Below the pieces are notes generated by a model. It saw only the letters and a list, made by a program, of their open reading frames with translations, was not told the origin of the DNA and did no database searches. Of a stretch of DNA of 64,000 bases, positions 1 through 7,197 are shown piece by piece. How positions within the stretch are numbered: position 1 is the stretch's first letter; the number at the start of each line of letters is the position of its first letter. The stretch comes from an uncultured Myxococcales bacterium (GTDB lineage: Bacteria; Myxococcota_A; UBA9042; CAIXZC01). The stretch covers positions 124,001 through 188,000 of the forward strand of contig CAITUV010000046.1 of the NCBI GenBank assembly GCA_903895725.1. The letters run 5' to 3'. Both the position numbers and the translations under genes were made by a program.

Positions 1-48
1 CGTGGCTGCCAGAGCCAGGACCAGGACTTCCGGGAATGGGCGTTTCAT
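1..48 (-). CDS. 5' end of a secreted protein gene (partial)
   Basis: Only the first 16 codons are inside the window. The ATG at 48 is preceded by a strong GGAGGAGA ribosome binding site. The peptide starts MKRPFPEVLVLALAAT, a charged N-terminus followed by a hydrophobic run, as in a signal peptide. The function cannot be told. Confidence 0.5.
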   Translation of the reverse strand, partial: MKRPFPEVLVLALAAT

Positions 49-138
49 GACGGTCTCCTCCCTCCTTCCATGCTGCACGTAGGCAAGAACACGGGATGAG
101 CGGGAAGGTGATCAGGAAAAGGGGAAAGTTCCCGCTCC

Positions 139-1389
139 CTATCGGTCGAACTTCTTCCTCGTCTTCTCGAAATCGAACCGGTCCGGATGCCAGTCCCCAA
201 GCCACTCCCGGCGGCTGCCGAGGTCCGGGTCTTCAGCCAGTTCCGCTTCGGAATAGGCACCGGAGGCCACCTCCACGGACTCGATGTACCCGGGGAAACC
301 TCCTGAGTCCTCCTGCGGGAAGGCCCTCTCTCCCCCAAGGAGGCGTCGCCGAAACTTCAGTGACTCCTCGACGAGGCCGTGCATGACCACGTCCATCTGC
401 CAGTCGTCTCCGAAGTCGTAGACGTAGCTCATCTCGATCGGGCTCCGGCGTTTGATGACATCGGCAATCGCAACCCGCCCGGCATCCGGATCCTCACTCT
501 CGTCGTCCCACTTGTGCGGCGGACCGGCCACGACTTCTTCGTACGGATCCGGCCTAAGCGAGAAAGAGAACAGGTGGTAGTTCCACCAGCCTCCGGCATC
601 CTGGATGGCGTTGTGCAGGTCAAGAAAGGTGGACTTGTACTTGAGGAGGAACCTCCTCCACACGCGTGGCTCCGCTTCGCGTAGCGACACCTCGAAGTCC
701 CAGTAGAGGTTCCAGGGCTCTACGATGTTGGCCCGGCCGATTGCTGGAGTCGATTCCTTTGTCCTCTCCGGGGCGGAAAGACGTTCGGCCAGTTGCGGCA
801 CCCCCAGCACGGCCACCTCCCGGATACCAACGATCTCCGACTCGCGGACGAAGTCCCTCTTCGATACCTTTCCCCCTGCGGAGTAAACCAGGAGGAGCCG
901 GCCCCATTGCCGGGAGGAACCCCGAAGTTCCTCCCAGCGGGCTTCGGTCTCCCCATCCCAGGCAATGGTCGGAATCAACCCATGCACACCCAGAGTGTCG
1001 AACGGCAGCAGGTGGCAAGTCCCGCTGGACGGCTCCGGCAACAACCCGATGGAATCCACTCCGAAGAACCTCTTCATGACGGTCTGTGCGCCGGCCTTGC
1101 CGGTCTTGAGCACAATGGCCGGCACCTTGGCGGGCAGGCTCTCTACCGGCCCCGTCAGCGCCGTCTCCTGCGCGCCCATGTGGCACATGGCCAGGACCAG
1201 CATGTCCCGCGGAATCAGAGCCAGGTGTATCGCTGCCGGTTCTGCGAACATGTCCGGAACTTTGGTCATGAAGCCGGGAAGCGCTCCCGGCTGCACCGGC
1301 ACGGTCGTCAGTTTCCTCGACGGCCCCAATAGCGGCAAGTCACGACCCCGCAGCGCCCTTCGCAATACTCGTGCCTCGTAGTCGCCCAT
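139..1389 (-). CDS. plasmid pRiA4b ORF-3 family protein
   Basis: The 416-residue product has a C-terminal half (about residues 228-400) of the pRiA4b ORF-3 type. Marks are the opening WDFEVSL-REAEPRVWRRFLL, the LHNAIQDAGGWWNYHLFSF stretch, YVYDFGDDW and a late GG-FPGY motif. This family often sits on plasmids or next to mobile and defence genes; its biochemical role is not established. The N-terminal ~225 residues have no domain I recognise and may be a lineage-specific fusion. The gene is transcribed away from the Ubl operon that starts 234 bp further right, so the two probably share a divergent regulatory gap. The family call is firm, the function unknown. Confidence 0.75.
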   Translation of the reverse strand: MGDYEARVLRRALRGRDLPLLGPSRKLTTVPVQPGALPGFMTKVPDMFAEPAAIHLALIPRDMLVLAMCHMGAQETALTGPVESLPAKVPAIVLKTGKAGAQTVMKRFFGVDSIGLLPEPSSGTCHLLPFDTLGVHGLIPTIAWDGETEARWEELRGSSRQWGRLLLVYSAGGKVSKRDFVRESEIVGIREVAVLGVPQLAERLSAPERTKESTPAIGRANIVEPWNLYWDFEVSLREAEPRVWRRFLLKYKSTFLDLHNAIQDAGGWWNYHLFSFSLRPDPYEEVVAGPPHKWDDESEDPDAGRVAIADVIKRRSPIEMSYVYDFGDDWQMDVVMHGLVEESLKFRRRLLGGERAFPQEDSGGFPGYIESVEVASGAYSEAELAEDPDLGSRREWLGDWHPDRFDFEKTRKKFDR

Positions 1390-1622
1390 GTCCTTCCCCT
1401 CTATCCCGTTCGTTCGGCGGACCGTGGTCAGGAAGTCCCCTGTCCACGAGGTACTGTATGTGCCGGAACCATGGGATGTGTCAAGCCGGATGGCCGGACC
1501 GTTCTGCAGCAGGCGCAGGCCGTCGAATGCCCCCCCTCAATCCCCGGTCCCGATTCCGCTATAAGATCCTTGGACCAGCACTCCTGCCGGTTCGATTCAC
1601 AACCCACATTGAGAGGTGCAGC

Positions 1623-1832
1623 ATGAAGGTCAAGGTGCTTCGCTTGGGTCACTCCGCCACCGTCGTCGACGTTCCCGCCGGCTCCAGCGTCCAGGAAGCC
1701 CTGGAGTCCAACCAGATCCCCCGGGAGGGGTACTCCGTCTCCATCAACGGCCTCGGGGCCAGCCCCCAGGCGGCGCTCGGTGAGGGGGACGTGGTCACCC
1801 TCGTCCCCAAGGTCGAGGGGGGCCGCTCGTAG
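1623..1832 (+). CDS. ubiquitin-like modifier protein, beta-grasp, MoaD/ThiS-like
   Basis: A 69-residue protein with the beta-grasp pattern of ThiS/MoaD-type modifiers: MKVKVLRLG start, VPAGSSVQEAL helix, INGLGASPQAAL, then GEGDVVTLVPKVEGG. The tail ends EGG-RS, so the diglycine needed for adenylation is covered by two residues and probably needs trimming by the JAMM peptidase two genes downstream. The ATG at 1623 has a GAGAGGTG ribosome binding site; the longer upstream frame lacks coding character. A TATAAG at 1560-1565 is a possible -10, with no good -35. It is the first gene of a four-gene unit with E2-, JAMM- and E1-type genes, which argues for protein conjugation rather than thiamine or molybdopterin synthesis; no such biosynthetic gene is near. 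Confidence 0.85.
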   Translation: MKVKVLRLGHSATVVDVPAGSSVQEALESNQIPREGYSVSINGLGASPQAALGEGDVVTLVPKVEGGRS

Positions 1833-1945
1833 TCCTCCCCGCACTCCTGCAGCAGGTTCCGCAAGAACAGTGATGTTCAACAAACCCGGAGGGGAGAGGC
1901 GTGCCCCTACACGTCCTCCCCTCCGGCACCGTGGAGGTGCGTCCC

Positions 1946-3364
1946 ATGATCGACCCCTCGTTTCACCCCGGCCTGGCCGCACTCCTGGAGTTCGAGGAGC
2001 AACGGCTCGGGATCCCCCTCGAGGCCAGCTCCCGTAGCCTTGGGACCTTGCCTCCCGGCCTCACCTTCCGTCCCGTCGTAGAGATCAACGTGCACACGGG
2101 GACCGTTCCAGCGGAATTCCCGGTGCTCCTGTCGGACGAGCTGCTCGAGCTCAAGCTTCCGGTGTGGGTGAGCTGCGACGACTCCCGGGTCGGCTTCCTG
2201 GATCGCCTGGGAAGGGAATGCCCGCTGGCCGGCGTTACCGGAAACCGGATCAACGTCTACTTCGACCTGGACCAGCTCTTCCGCTTCCCGGAAAACATCC
2301 GCAGGAAGCCCACGAACGGCATACGCCCGACCGGGCATGCCGGAAACCGGGTGGCCGACCTGGTGCTGTCCCAGGCCATCCCCCTCGTCCTGAAGAACAT
2401 CCGCCGTCACAACTGGGAGGACGAACGCAAAGAATACTCCCGGCGCAAGCTTGCCTCCCGGGAGAAGATGGTGACCGAGTGGAGGCGGTCGGTCACGCAG
2501 AACGACTCCTCCATCGAGGACAAGACCTGGGAGATCCGCCGCCTGGTCGAGAAGAACAAGGAACTGCGGGAACGGATCCGGACGCACGACCTGCTCCACC
2601 GGAAGCGGCTGGAACGCCGGGCCTTCGAGGAGCACGCCGGCCTCATGAAGCTGGTGGGCCGGGGCATCCGGTCGTTCGAGGTGGAGGACGGGATGCTCAA
2701 GGTGGTCACCAACCCGATCGAGCTCGACTACGAGGGGTATCTCTACGAGTTCGGGACGTTCGAGGTGGACCTGCCGCTCGGGGAAGGGAGGGTGGTCATC
2801 CGGGGCCTCGACGGTACGAAGGTGGATGGGTACCCGCACCCTCACGTGAGCACGGACGGCACCCCCTGCTTCGGGAACATCTCCTCGACCGTAGCCCAGC
2901 TCCTGGGGGATGGCGACCACCTCCAGGCGGTCACGCTGATCCTGGAGTTTCTCCGCAGTTACTCCTCGGAGAATCCCTACCGCCGCATCGAGCAGTGGAA
3001 TCCCGACTGGGAGGACGAGGACAGCCGCCACGATTCCTGCTACGACGATGCCTCCCTGTCCGACTGCGCCACCTGCGACGACTGGGACTGCCTCCACCGG
3101 GACGGGGCCGAGAGCCGCTGCTACGAGTACACCACCGTCCAGGACTGCATCGCCTGCGCCGCCTGCGACCGACACGAGGATGCCGAGCAGGCCTGCCGGG
3201 ACGACCACTCCGCCCCGGAGTGCGTCGCCTGCACCGTCGACTGCACCTACGCCGGCGACCACGACTCCTGCCGTGAGGGACACGGCGGCGAGGAGTGCAC
3301 CGGCTGCGAGAATTCGAGCTGTCCCCATTTCCAAGAGGAGGAAGAAGATGAAGCTGAGCGCTGA
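1946..3364 (+). CDS. E2-like ubiquitin-conjugating protein with Cys-rich zinc-binding-like C-terminus
   Basis: The product has 472 residues from the ATG at 1946 (GGAGGTG upstream); a GTG at 1901 with GGAGGGGAG would add 15. Order of parts: an unrecognised N-terminal ~150 residues; a charged helical, probably coiled-coil stretch (~155-235); an E2-like domain (~240-355) with a YPHPHV motif followed by the candidate catalytic Cys308 in TPCFGN and a SSENPYRRIEQWN ending; then four tandem modules of the form C-x8-C-x2-C-x2-4-C (residues 365-459) and an acidic tail. The HPH/Cys arrangement matches the E2-like proteins of prokaryotic Ubl operons described by Iyer, Burroughs and Aravind. The Cys-rich tail looks metal-binding and could recruit substrate or act like an E3, which is inference. 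The following gene starts inside its last codons. Confidence 0.8.
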   Translation: MIDPSFHPGLAALLEFEEQRLGIPLEASSRSLGTLPPGLTFRPVVEINVHTGTVPAEFPVLLSDELLELKLPVWVSCDDSRVGFLDRLGRECPLAGVTGNRINVYFDLDQLFRFPENIRRKPTNGIRPTGHAGNRVADLVLSQAIPLVLKNIRRHNWEDERKEYSRRKLASREKMVTEWRRSVTQNDSSIEDKTWEIRRLVEKNKELRERIRTHDLLHRKRLERRAFEEHAGLMKLVGRGIRSFEVEDGMLKVVTNPIELDYEGYLYEFGTFEVDLPLGEGRVVIRGLDGTKVDGYPHPHVSTDGTPCFGNISSTVAQLLGDGDHLQAVTLILEFLRSYSSENPYRRIEQWNPDWEDEDSRHDSCYDDASLSDCATCDDWDCLHRDGAESRCYEYTTVQDCIACAACDRHEDAEQACRDDHSAPECVACTVDCTYAGDHDSCREGHGGEECTGCENSSCPHFQEEEEDEAER

Positions 3365-4046
3365 GCAGATCCGGCTCTACCTGCTCCCCGAGGTGGAGGA
3401 GAGGATCCGGCACTACACCCGCCTGGCCCATGGAGAGGTCTCCGGGCTCGGGACGGTGGAGGAGTTCGACGGGGGATTCCTGGTCACGGACCTGTTCCTG
3501 CCCAAGCAGGCCTGCACGCCGGCCGGGACCGAGCTCGACCAGGAGGCCGTGGCGACGCTGCTGATGGAGCTGGACAACTCCGGGAAGGACCCCGGGGGGC
3601 TGCGGTTCTGGTGGCACAGCCACGCGGACATGAACACCTTCTGGTCCAAGACCGACGAGCAGTGCATCGAGAACCTGGCCAACGGGGACTACGTGCTCTC
3701 CCTGGTCACGAACAAGCGGGGATCCCTGCTCGCACGCCTGGACATCTTCCGGCCGGCGAGGGTCACCCTGGACGACATCCCGGTCGCGGTCCGGACCCGG
3801 GACCAGGGCCTGCTCGAAACCTGCCGCCGGGAGATCCAGGAGCGGGTGAACGACTCGCCGATCCCGTTCTGGGCCCCGGGAAGCCACCCGATGGCACCGG
3901 CCCGCCGGGATTTCTTCTTGACGGAAGGCTCCGACGACCTGGGTCCCGCACCGGACATGGACGAGCTCGACGAGCAGTACATGGCCGGCGAACTCGGGTG
4001 GGAGGAGTACATGGACCGGGTCGAGCGTGGAGGCCGCCATGGGTAG
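3348..4046 (+). CDS. JAB/JAMM metallopeptidase, probable Ubl-processing or deconjugating enzyme
   Basis: A 232-residue protein with a complete JAMM zinc site: Glu30 in GEVSGLG, then His90-x-His92, Ser100 and Asp103 in WWHSHADMNTFWSKTD, spaced as HxH-x7-S-x2-D. The family cleaves isopeptide or peptide bonds after ubiquitin-like C-terminal glycines. Here the obvious substrate is the RS extension of the Ubl at 1623 and its conjugates. The start at 3348 lies 17 bp before the end of the E2-like gene, with a purine-rich ribosome binding site (GAGGAGGAAG) inside that gene, so translation is coupled. The C-terminal ~95 residues after the peptidase core are not recognised. Confidence 0.88.
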   Translation: MKLSAEQIRLYLLPEVEERIRHYTRLAHGEVSGLGTVEEFDGGFLVTDLFLPKQACTPAGTELDQEAVATLLMELDNSGKDPGGLRFWWHSHADMNTFWSKTDEQCIENLANGDYVLSLVTNKRGSLLARLDIFRPARVTLDDIPVAVRTRDQGLLETCRREIQERVNDSPIPFWAPGSHPMAPARRDFFLTEGSDDLGPAPDMDELDEQYMAGELGWEEYMDRVERGGRHG

Positions 4047-4683
4047 GTTCATCCGGCAGCAGGGCATTCTTCCACACGACAAGCTCTCCGCGCTCAAGGT
4101 CACCGTCATCGGCTGCGGGGCCGTCGGCTCCTTCACCTGCCTGACACTCGCCAAGATGGGCATCACGGACATCGAGGTGTACGACGGGGACAAGGTGGAG
4201 GAGCACAACCTGCCGAACCAGTGGTACCGGCCCGACCACGTCGGCATGAACAAGACCGATGCCCTGTGGGACATCCTGGTGGACTTCACCGGGGTGGAGC
4301 TCAAGGCCCACGACCGGCACTACGACCGGGATGCGCTGCGGGGCCTCGTCATCTCCTGCGTGGATTCCATGGACACCCGCATGGCGATCTGGCGGGAGGT
4401 GAAGAAGCTCAAGCCGGACCTCTACCTCGATGCCCGCATGGGCGCCGAGGTCGGCAAGGTGCTTCCCGTCACCCCCTCGGACCCGGCATCCTGCCGGCAC
4501 TACGAGGAGGACCTGTACCCCTCGACCGAGGCCCTCCCCGCCCCCTGCACCGCCAAGGCCACGATCTACTGCGCCGCCGGGTTGGCCGCGTACGTAGGGG
4601 CGATGGTGGGGGCGTACGTGAACGGCCGCAAGGTCGAGGGCGTCGTGGTGGACTGGAGACTGATGACCGTCATGCGGGGGTGA
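4039..4683 (+). CDS. ThiF/E1-like Ubl-activating enzyme, single adenylation domain
   Basis: A 214-residue ThiF-fold protein. It has the ATP-binding GCGAVGS (25-31), the DGDKVEEHNLPNQWY stretch (49-63), a CVDSMDTR segment and DARMGAEVG. Cys170 in PCTAK is a candidate for the thiolester-forming residue. The protein is short: it has the adenylation core only, without the extra domains of larger prokaryotic or eukaryotic E1s. The ATG at 4039 has GGAGG five bases upstream and overlaps the JAMM gene by 8 bp; a GTG at 4027 is less likely. It would adenylate the trimmed Ubl and pass it to the E2-like protein. No thiamine or molybdopterin genes are near, which disfavours a ThiF/MoeB role. Confidence 0.87.
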   Translation: MGRFIRQQGILPHDKLSALKVTVIGCGAVGSFTCLTLAKMGITDIEVYDGDKVEEHNLPNQWYRPDHVGMNKTDALWDILVDFTGVELKAHDRHYDRDALRGLVISCVDSMDTRMAIWREVKKLKPDLYLDARMGAEVGKVLPVTPSDPASCRHYEEDLYPSTEALPAPCTAKATIYCAAGLAAYVGAMVGAYVNGRKVEGVVVDWRLMTVMRG

Positions 4684-4688
4684 GGGGG

Positions 4689-4725
4689 AAAGAGGAACGT
4701 TGCCCGGGAGGGGGCGTTTCTCTTT
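4689..4725. terminator. probable bidirectional terminator after the Ubl operon
   Basis: AAAGAGGAACG and CGTTTCTCTTT form an 11-bp stem with one G-T wobble around a 15-base GC-rich loop. The A and T runs at the two edges would serve both strands. It lies between convergent stops at 4683 and 4786, where a shared terminator is expected. Confidence 0.55.
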
Positions 4726-4785
4726 ACTTGGGGGAAGATGCCGCGGTACATCATGCGGTCAAGACTGCAGAACCGGCGGAGCCTC

Positions 4786-6219
4786 TCAGTCGCACATGGG
4801 GATCCCCTGACAGAGCCAGCCCTTCCCTTTCTCGAAGTTGCACCCCCAGTTCTCCCCCATGCATTCCCACTTGCTGAAGCACTCGACCGCGGCGGGATCA
4901 TGGCAGTGGTAGCCGACCATCTGCCATCCGCAGATGTCCCAGGACGGACTGCACAGCTTCCCTTCACCGCAGTCGGCATCCGTCCAGCAGTCCGAGGGCA
5001 GGCACTTGTGCAGGCAGGGTTTGCCGGTCGGGCCCTCGCAGTAGGTTGCCAACACGTTCTCCGTCTTGCCGCATTTGCATACGGCTTTGTTCGGACAGTC
5101 GGTGTCTTCGGAGCACTCGGGGACGTGACACGTGCAGAGGGTCTCCCCCATGCCCTGCCACTCGTCCAGGCAGCGCGCTCCGTCGCCCTTGCACTCTGCG
5201 TCGGCCATGCATTCGCTCTGCGGGTCACCGCCCTCAGGGTAGGACGGGATGCATGTCGGATTCGGCCGCGGTTCCAGCGTAAACTCGCAGGCCTCGGCGA
5301 CCTCCCTGTGCATGGGCTCCGGCCTGGTCAAGGTCCCCCCGGGCACATCCGAACCTTCCAGCGGGAGGCAGTTGTGGAAGGGCCGCTCGCATTCGAACCA
5401 CAGCTTGCCGAAGTGATCTACGCACGTGCACACGTTGTCCGGCTTCTGACCGGCCTCACACGCTTCGGCCGGCCAAGTGCAGACCGTCCCGGCGGGGAGG
5501 TCGCACTTCCAGGACTGGGGCTTCTTGAGCCACGGGTGGATCTTGGGGCACGCTGGCTCGCACGGGTCTGCCTCTGAAGTCACCCAGCCGTCCGGCACGC
5601 AGCCATCGACAAAGACATACCATTTCTCCGGTGCGTCGGCCGGGTGTGCCCAGGTCACTGCCCCAGTGCAGAGAATTGCTACGACTTCTCCATCATCGAG
5701 CTTCTCGCTTGTCCAGCAGCCGGCGTACTCGCTCTCGCCCCAGATGCAGCCGTCCAGCAGGGGCGCCCCTGAAACCGGGAAGCAATGGTCGGCCGCCTCG
5801 CAATCGGCCTGGGCCAGCCCCTGGCAGCCGGATCCGCAAGCCTCGTCCCAGTCTCCGGCAACCCAGCCTTCGGGAATGCACATGTCGTTGAAAAGGTGCC
5901 AGTCGTCCGGCGAGTCCGCGGGGTGCGCCCAGGTGGCCGCCTGCGAACATGTGAGCAACTCGTGGCAGCCGAAGTACCCGTGCGGCATCGGGACCTCTGG
6001 GTAGGGGCAGGCCGATTCCGGCAGCCTCGCCAGATACGGCTCGCATCGGTCCGATGCCTCACACCCCGCCTGGGAGAGACCGGTGCATGCGCCCTGCCGG
6101 GTCTCCTGTGTTCCAGAGTCTCCCACATCGGCAGCGCTGCCTCCACTCGATGAACCGCATGCGGAGACTGCCAGCGCCAGCAGCAGCGCCGGCATCGGAC
6201 TTCTATTGGCGTTCATCAT
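4786..6219 (-). CDS. Cys-rich secreted lipoprotein (paralogue of 23587-25032)
   Basis: A 477-residue protein starting MMNANRSPMPALLLALAVSAC, a signal peptide with lipobox AVSAC. The ATG at 6219 follows GGAGGAAACG; the open frame upstream is not coding. The mature part is Cys-rich with repeated short units such as WAHPADxPxxW, the C-x-x-GLxQAxCEAxD pattern and CVPDGWV. It shares most of its length, including an almost identical last ~40 residues, with the gene at 23587-25032; its N-terminal half also resembles 25080-26129. No enzyme motif is visible. It is probably a surface-exposed structural or binding protein held by disulfides. The truncated gene at 6267-6965 lies 47 bp upstream in the same direction. 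Confidence 0.8.
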   Translation of the reverse strand: MMNANRSPMPALLLALAVSACGSSSGGSAADVGDSGTQETRQGACTGLSQAGCEASDRCEPYLARLPESACPYPEVPMPHGYFGCHELLTCSQAATWAHPADSPDDWHLFNDMCIPEGWVAGDWDEACGSGCQGLAQADCEAADHCFPVSGAPLLDGCIWGESEYAGCWTSEKLDDGEVVAILCTGAVTWAHPADAPEKWYVFVDGCVPDGWVTSEADPCEPACPKIHPWLKKPQSWKCDLPAGTVCTWPAEACEAGQKPDNVCTCVDHFGKLWFECERPFHNCLPLEGSDVPGGTLTRPEPMHREVAEACEFTLEPRPNPTCIPSYPEGGDPQSECMADAECKGDGARCLDEWQGMGETLCTCHVPECSEDTDCPNKAVCKCGKTENVLATYCEGPTGKPCLHKCLPSDCWTDADCGEGKLCSPSWDICGWQMVGYHCHDPAAVECFSKWECMGENWGCNFEKGKGWLCQGIPMCD

Positions 6220-6266
6220 CGTTTCCTCCTTCTTTCGAAAGGCGGCGCCTGCCTTCGCAAACTTGA

Positions 6267-6965
6267 TCACGGGCTCGGCCAGATGGCCACTCGGGCGTCT
6301 GCGACGAACCAGTCCGGGCACCGGGCCTCTTCACTCGTGCCGGCCTCGACACCCCCATTGAGCACCTGGTACCCTGCAATGCTCAGCGGATCAGTCCGGT
6401 AGCCAGCGGTGCCCGATTCCTCACCAACCGAGACATCGAGCAGGTACCAGGCCCAGTTGCCGCAATCATCACCGTCCTGGCAGACGGCCTTCCCCTTCTT
6501 CAACGAGATGCCGTCCGGACCATCGAGCGACTCGGGCGCTCCGGCGACTCCCACCCACACGACCAGGTCGTCGCCCCTCCGCACTTCGAGCTTTCCCAAG
6601 TCGGGAGCGAAGACCTCGAAGACGAAGTCGTAGGTCACCGAGACCTGGTCCCCGACGGACACCCAGGCCTGATCGAACGGAGCAATGAATGCGGTGGTCC
6701 AGATCGTGCCGTCGGCCTCCTCGAAACGGGCCCACCGGGTGTCGAGGGACATGAGCTGCTCATCGAGGCATCCGCCAATGTGCAGGCATTTGTGGAAGCA
6801 GTTGTCCGGCGGCATCCCGTCTCCCACTTCGATCACGATCCCCTCGGCCGAGTAGTCAAATGGCCCGGACTGGTCGTCAGGCTCATCGCCGGCGCGGACC
6901 ATGCAGGCTGCTATGGGTACGAACTCAGCAACCTCCTCGCATGGCGGCCCGGACGCAGCGTCGTC
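6267..6965 (-). pseudogene. 5'-truncated secreted protein gene
   Basis: The frame is open from 7058, but only the part from about 6965 to the stop reads like a real protein (from about SGPPCEEVAEFVP to ADARVAIWPSP). Upstream of that the peptide is merely the antisense of the rightward remnant at 6971-7147. No start codon with a ribosome binding site and no signal peptide are present, so the 5' end was lost at a junction near 6965. The remaining ~230 residues look like a beta-rich extracellular domain with few cysteines; no family is recognised. Confidence 0.55.
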
Positions 6966-6970
6966 GATGA

Positions 6971-7147
6971 TACGGAGAGACGTGCAAGTATGGCCAGGAG
7001 TGCTGCTGCGGCGACTGCTACACGTCGACCGAGGTGACCTGCGACTTCGGGTATACATCGGTCATTCCCACCGATGCCTGCATGGGCGGCGGTCCCTGCG
7101 AATCTGACGAGGTCATCGAGGATACCGTCGGGGGTGGCGACGGGTAG
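6971..7147 (+). pseudogene. 3' remnant of a Cys-rich protein gene
   Basis: The frame after a TGA at 6968-6970 encodes 58 residues that include TCKYGQECCCGDCYTS and TCDFGYTS, ending GGGDG at the TAG 7145-7147. The CCCGxC pattern is typical of small Cys-rich extracellular domains. There is no start codon with a ribosome binding site and no signal peptide, so this is the tail of a lost gene. It abuts, head to head, the truncated leftward gene at 6267-6965. Confidence 0.55.
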
Positions 7148-7197
7148 CCGGAGGGCCGGCGACGCTGAGGCCCCCCCCCGCCGCCTCCCAAACCCGC

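Noticed and set aside
1907..3334. 475-codon open frame on the minus strand opposite the E2-like gene
   Set aside because: It reads as Val/Gly/Ala-rich antisense with no motif or ribosome binding site. The plus-strand protein has conserved motifs.
4039..4683. E1-like gene considered as thiF or moeB of a cofactor pathway
   Set aside because: Its neighbours are E2-like and JAMM genes and no thiamine or molybdopterin gene is present, so a conjugation role is preferred.
6968..6970. In-frame TGA before the rightward Cys-rich remnant considered as selenocysteine
   Set aside because: No coding-like sequence lies upstream in frame, and no stem-loop with a G-containing loop follows at the required distance.
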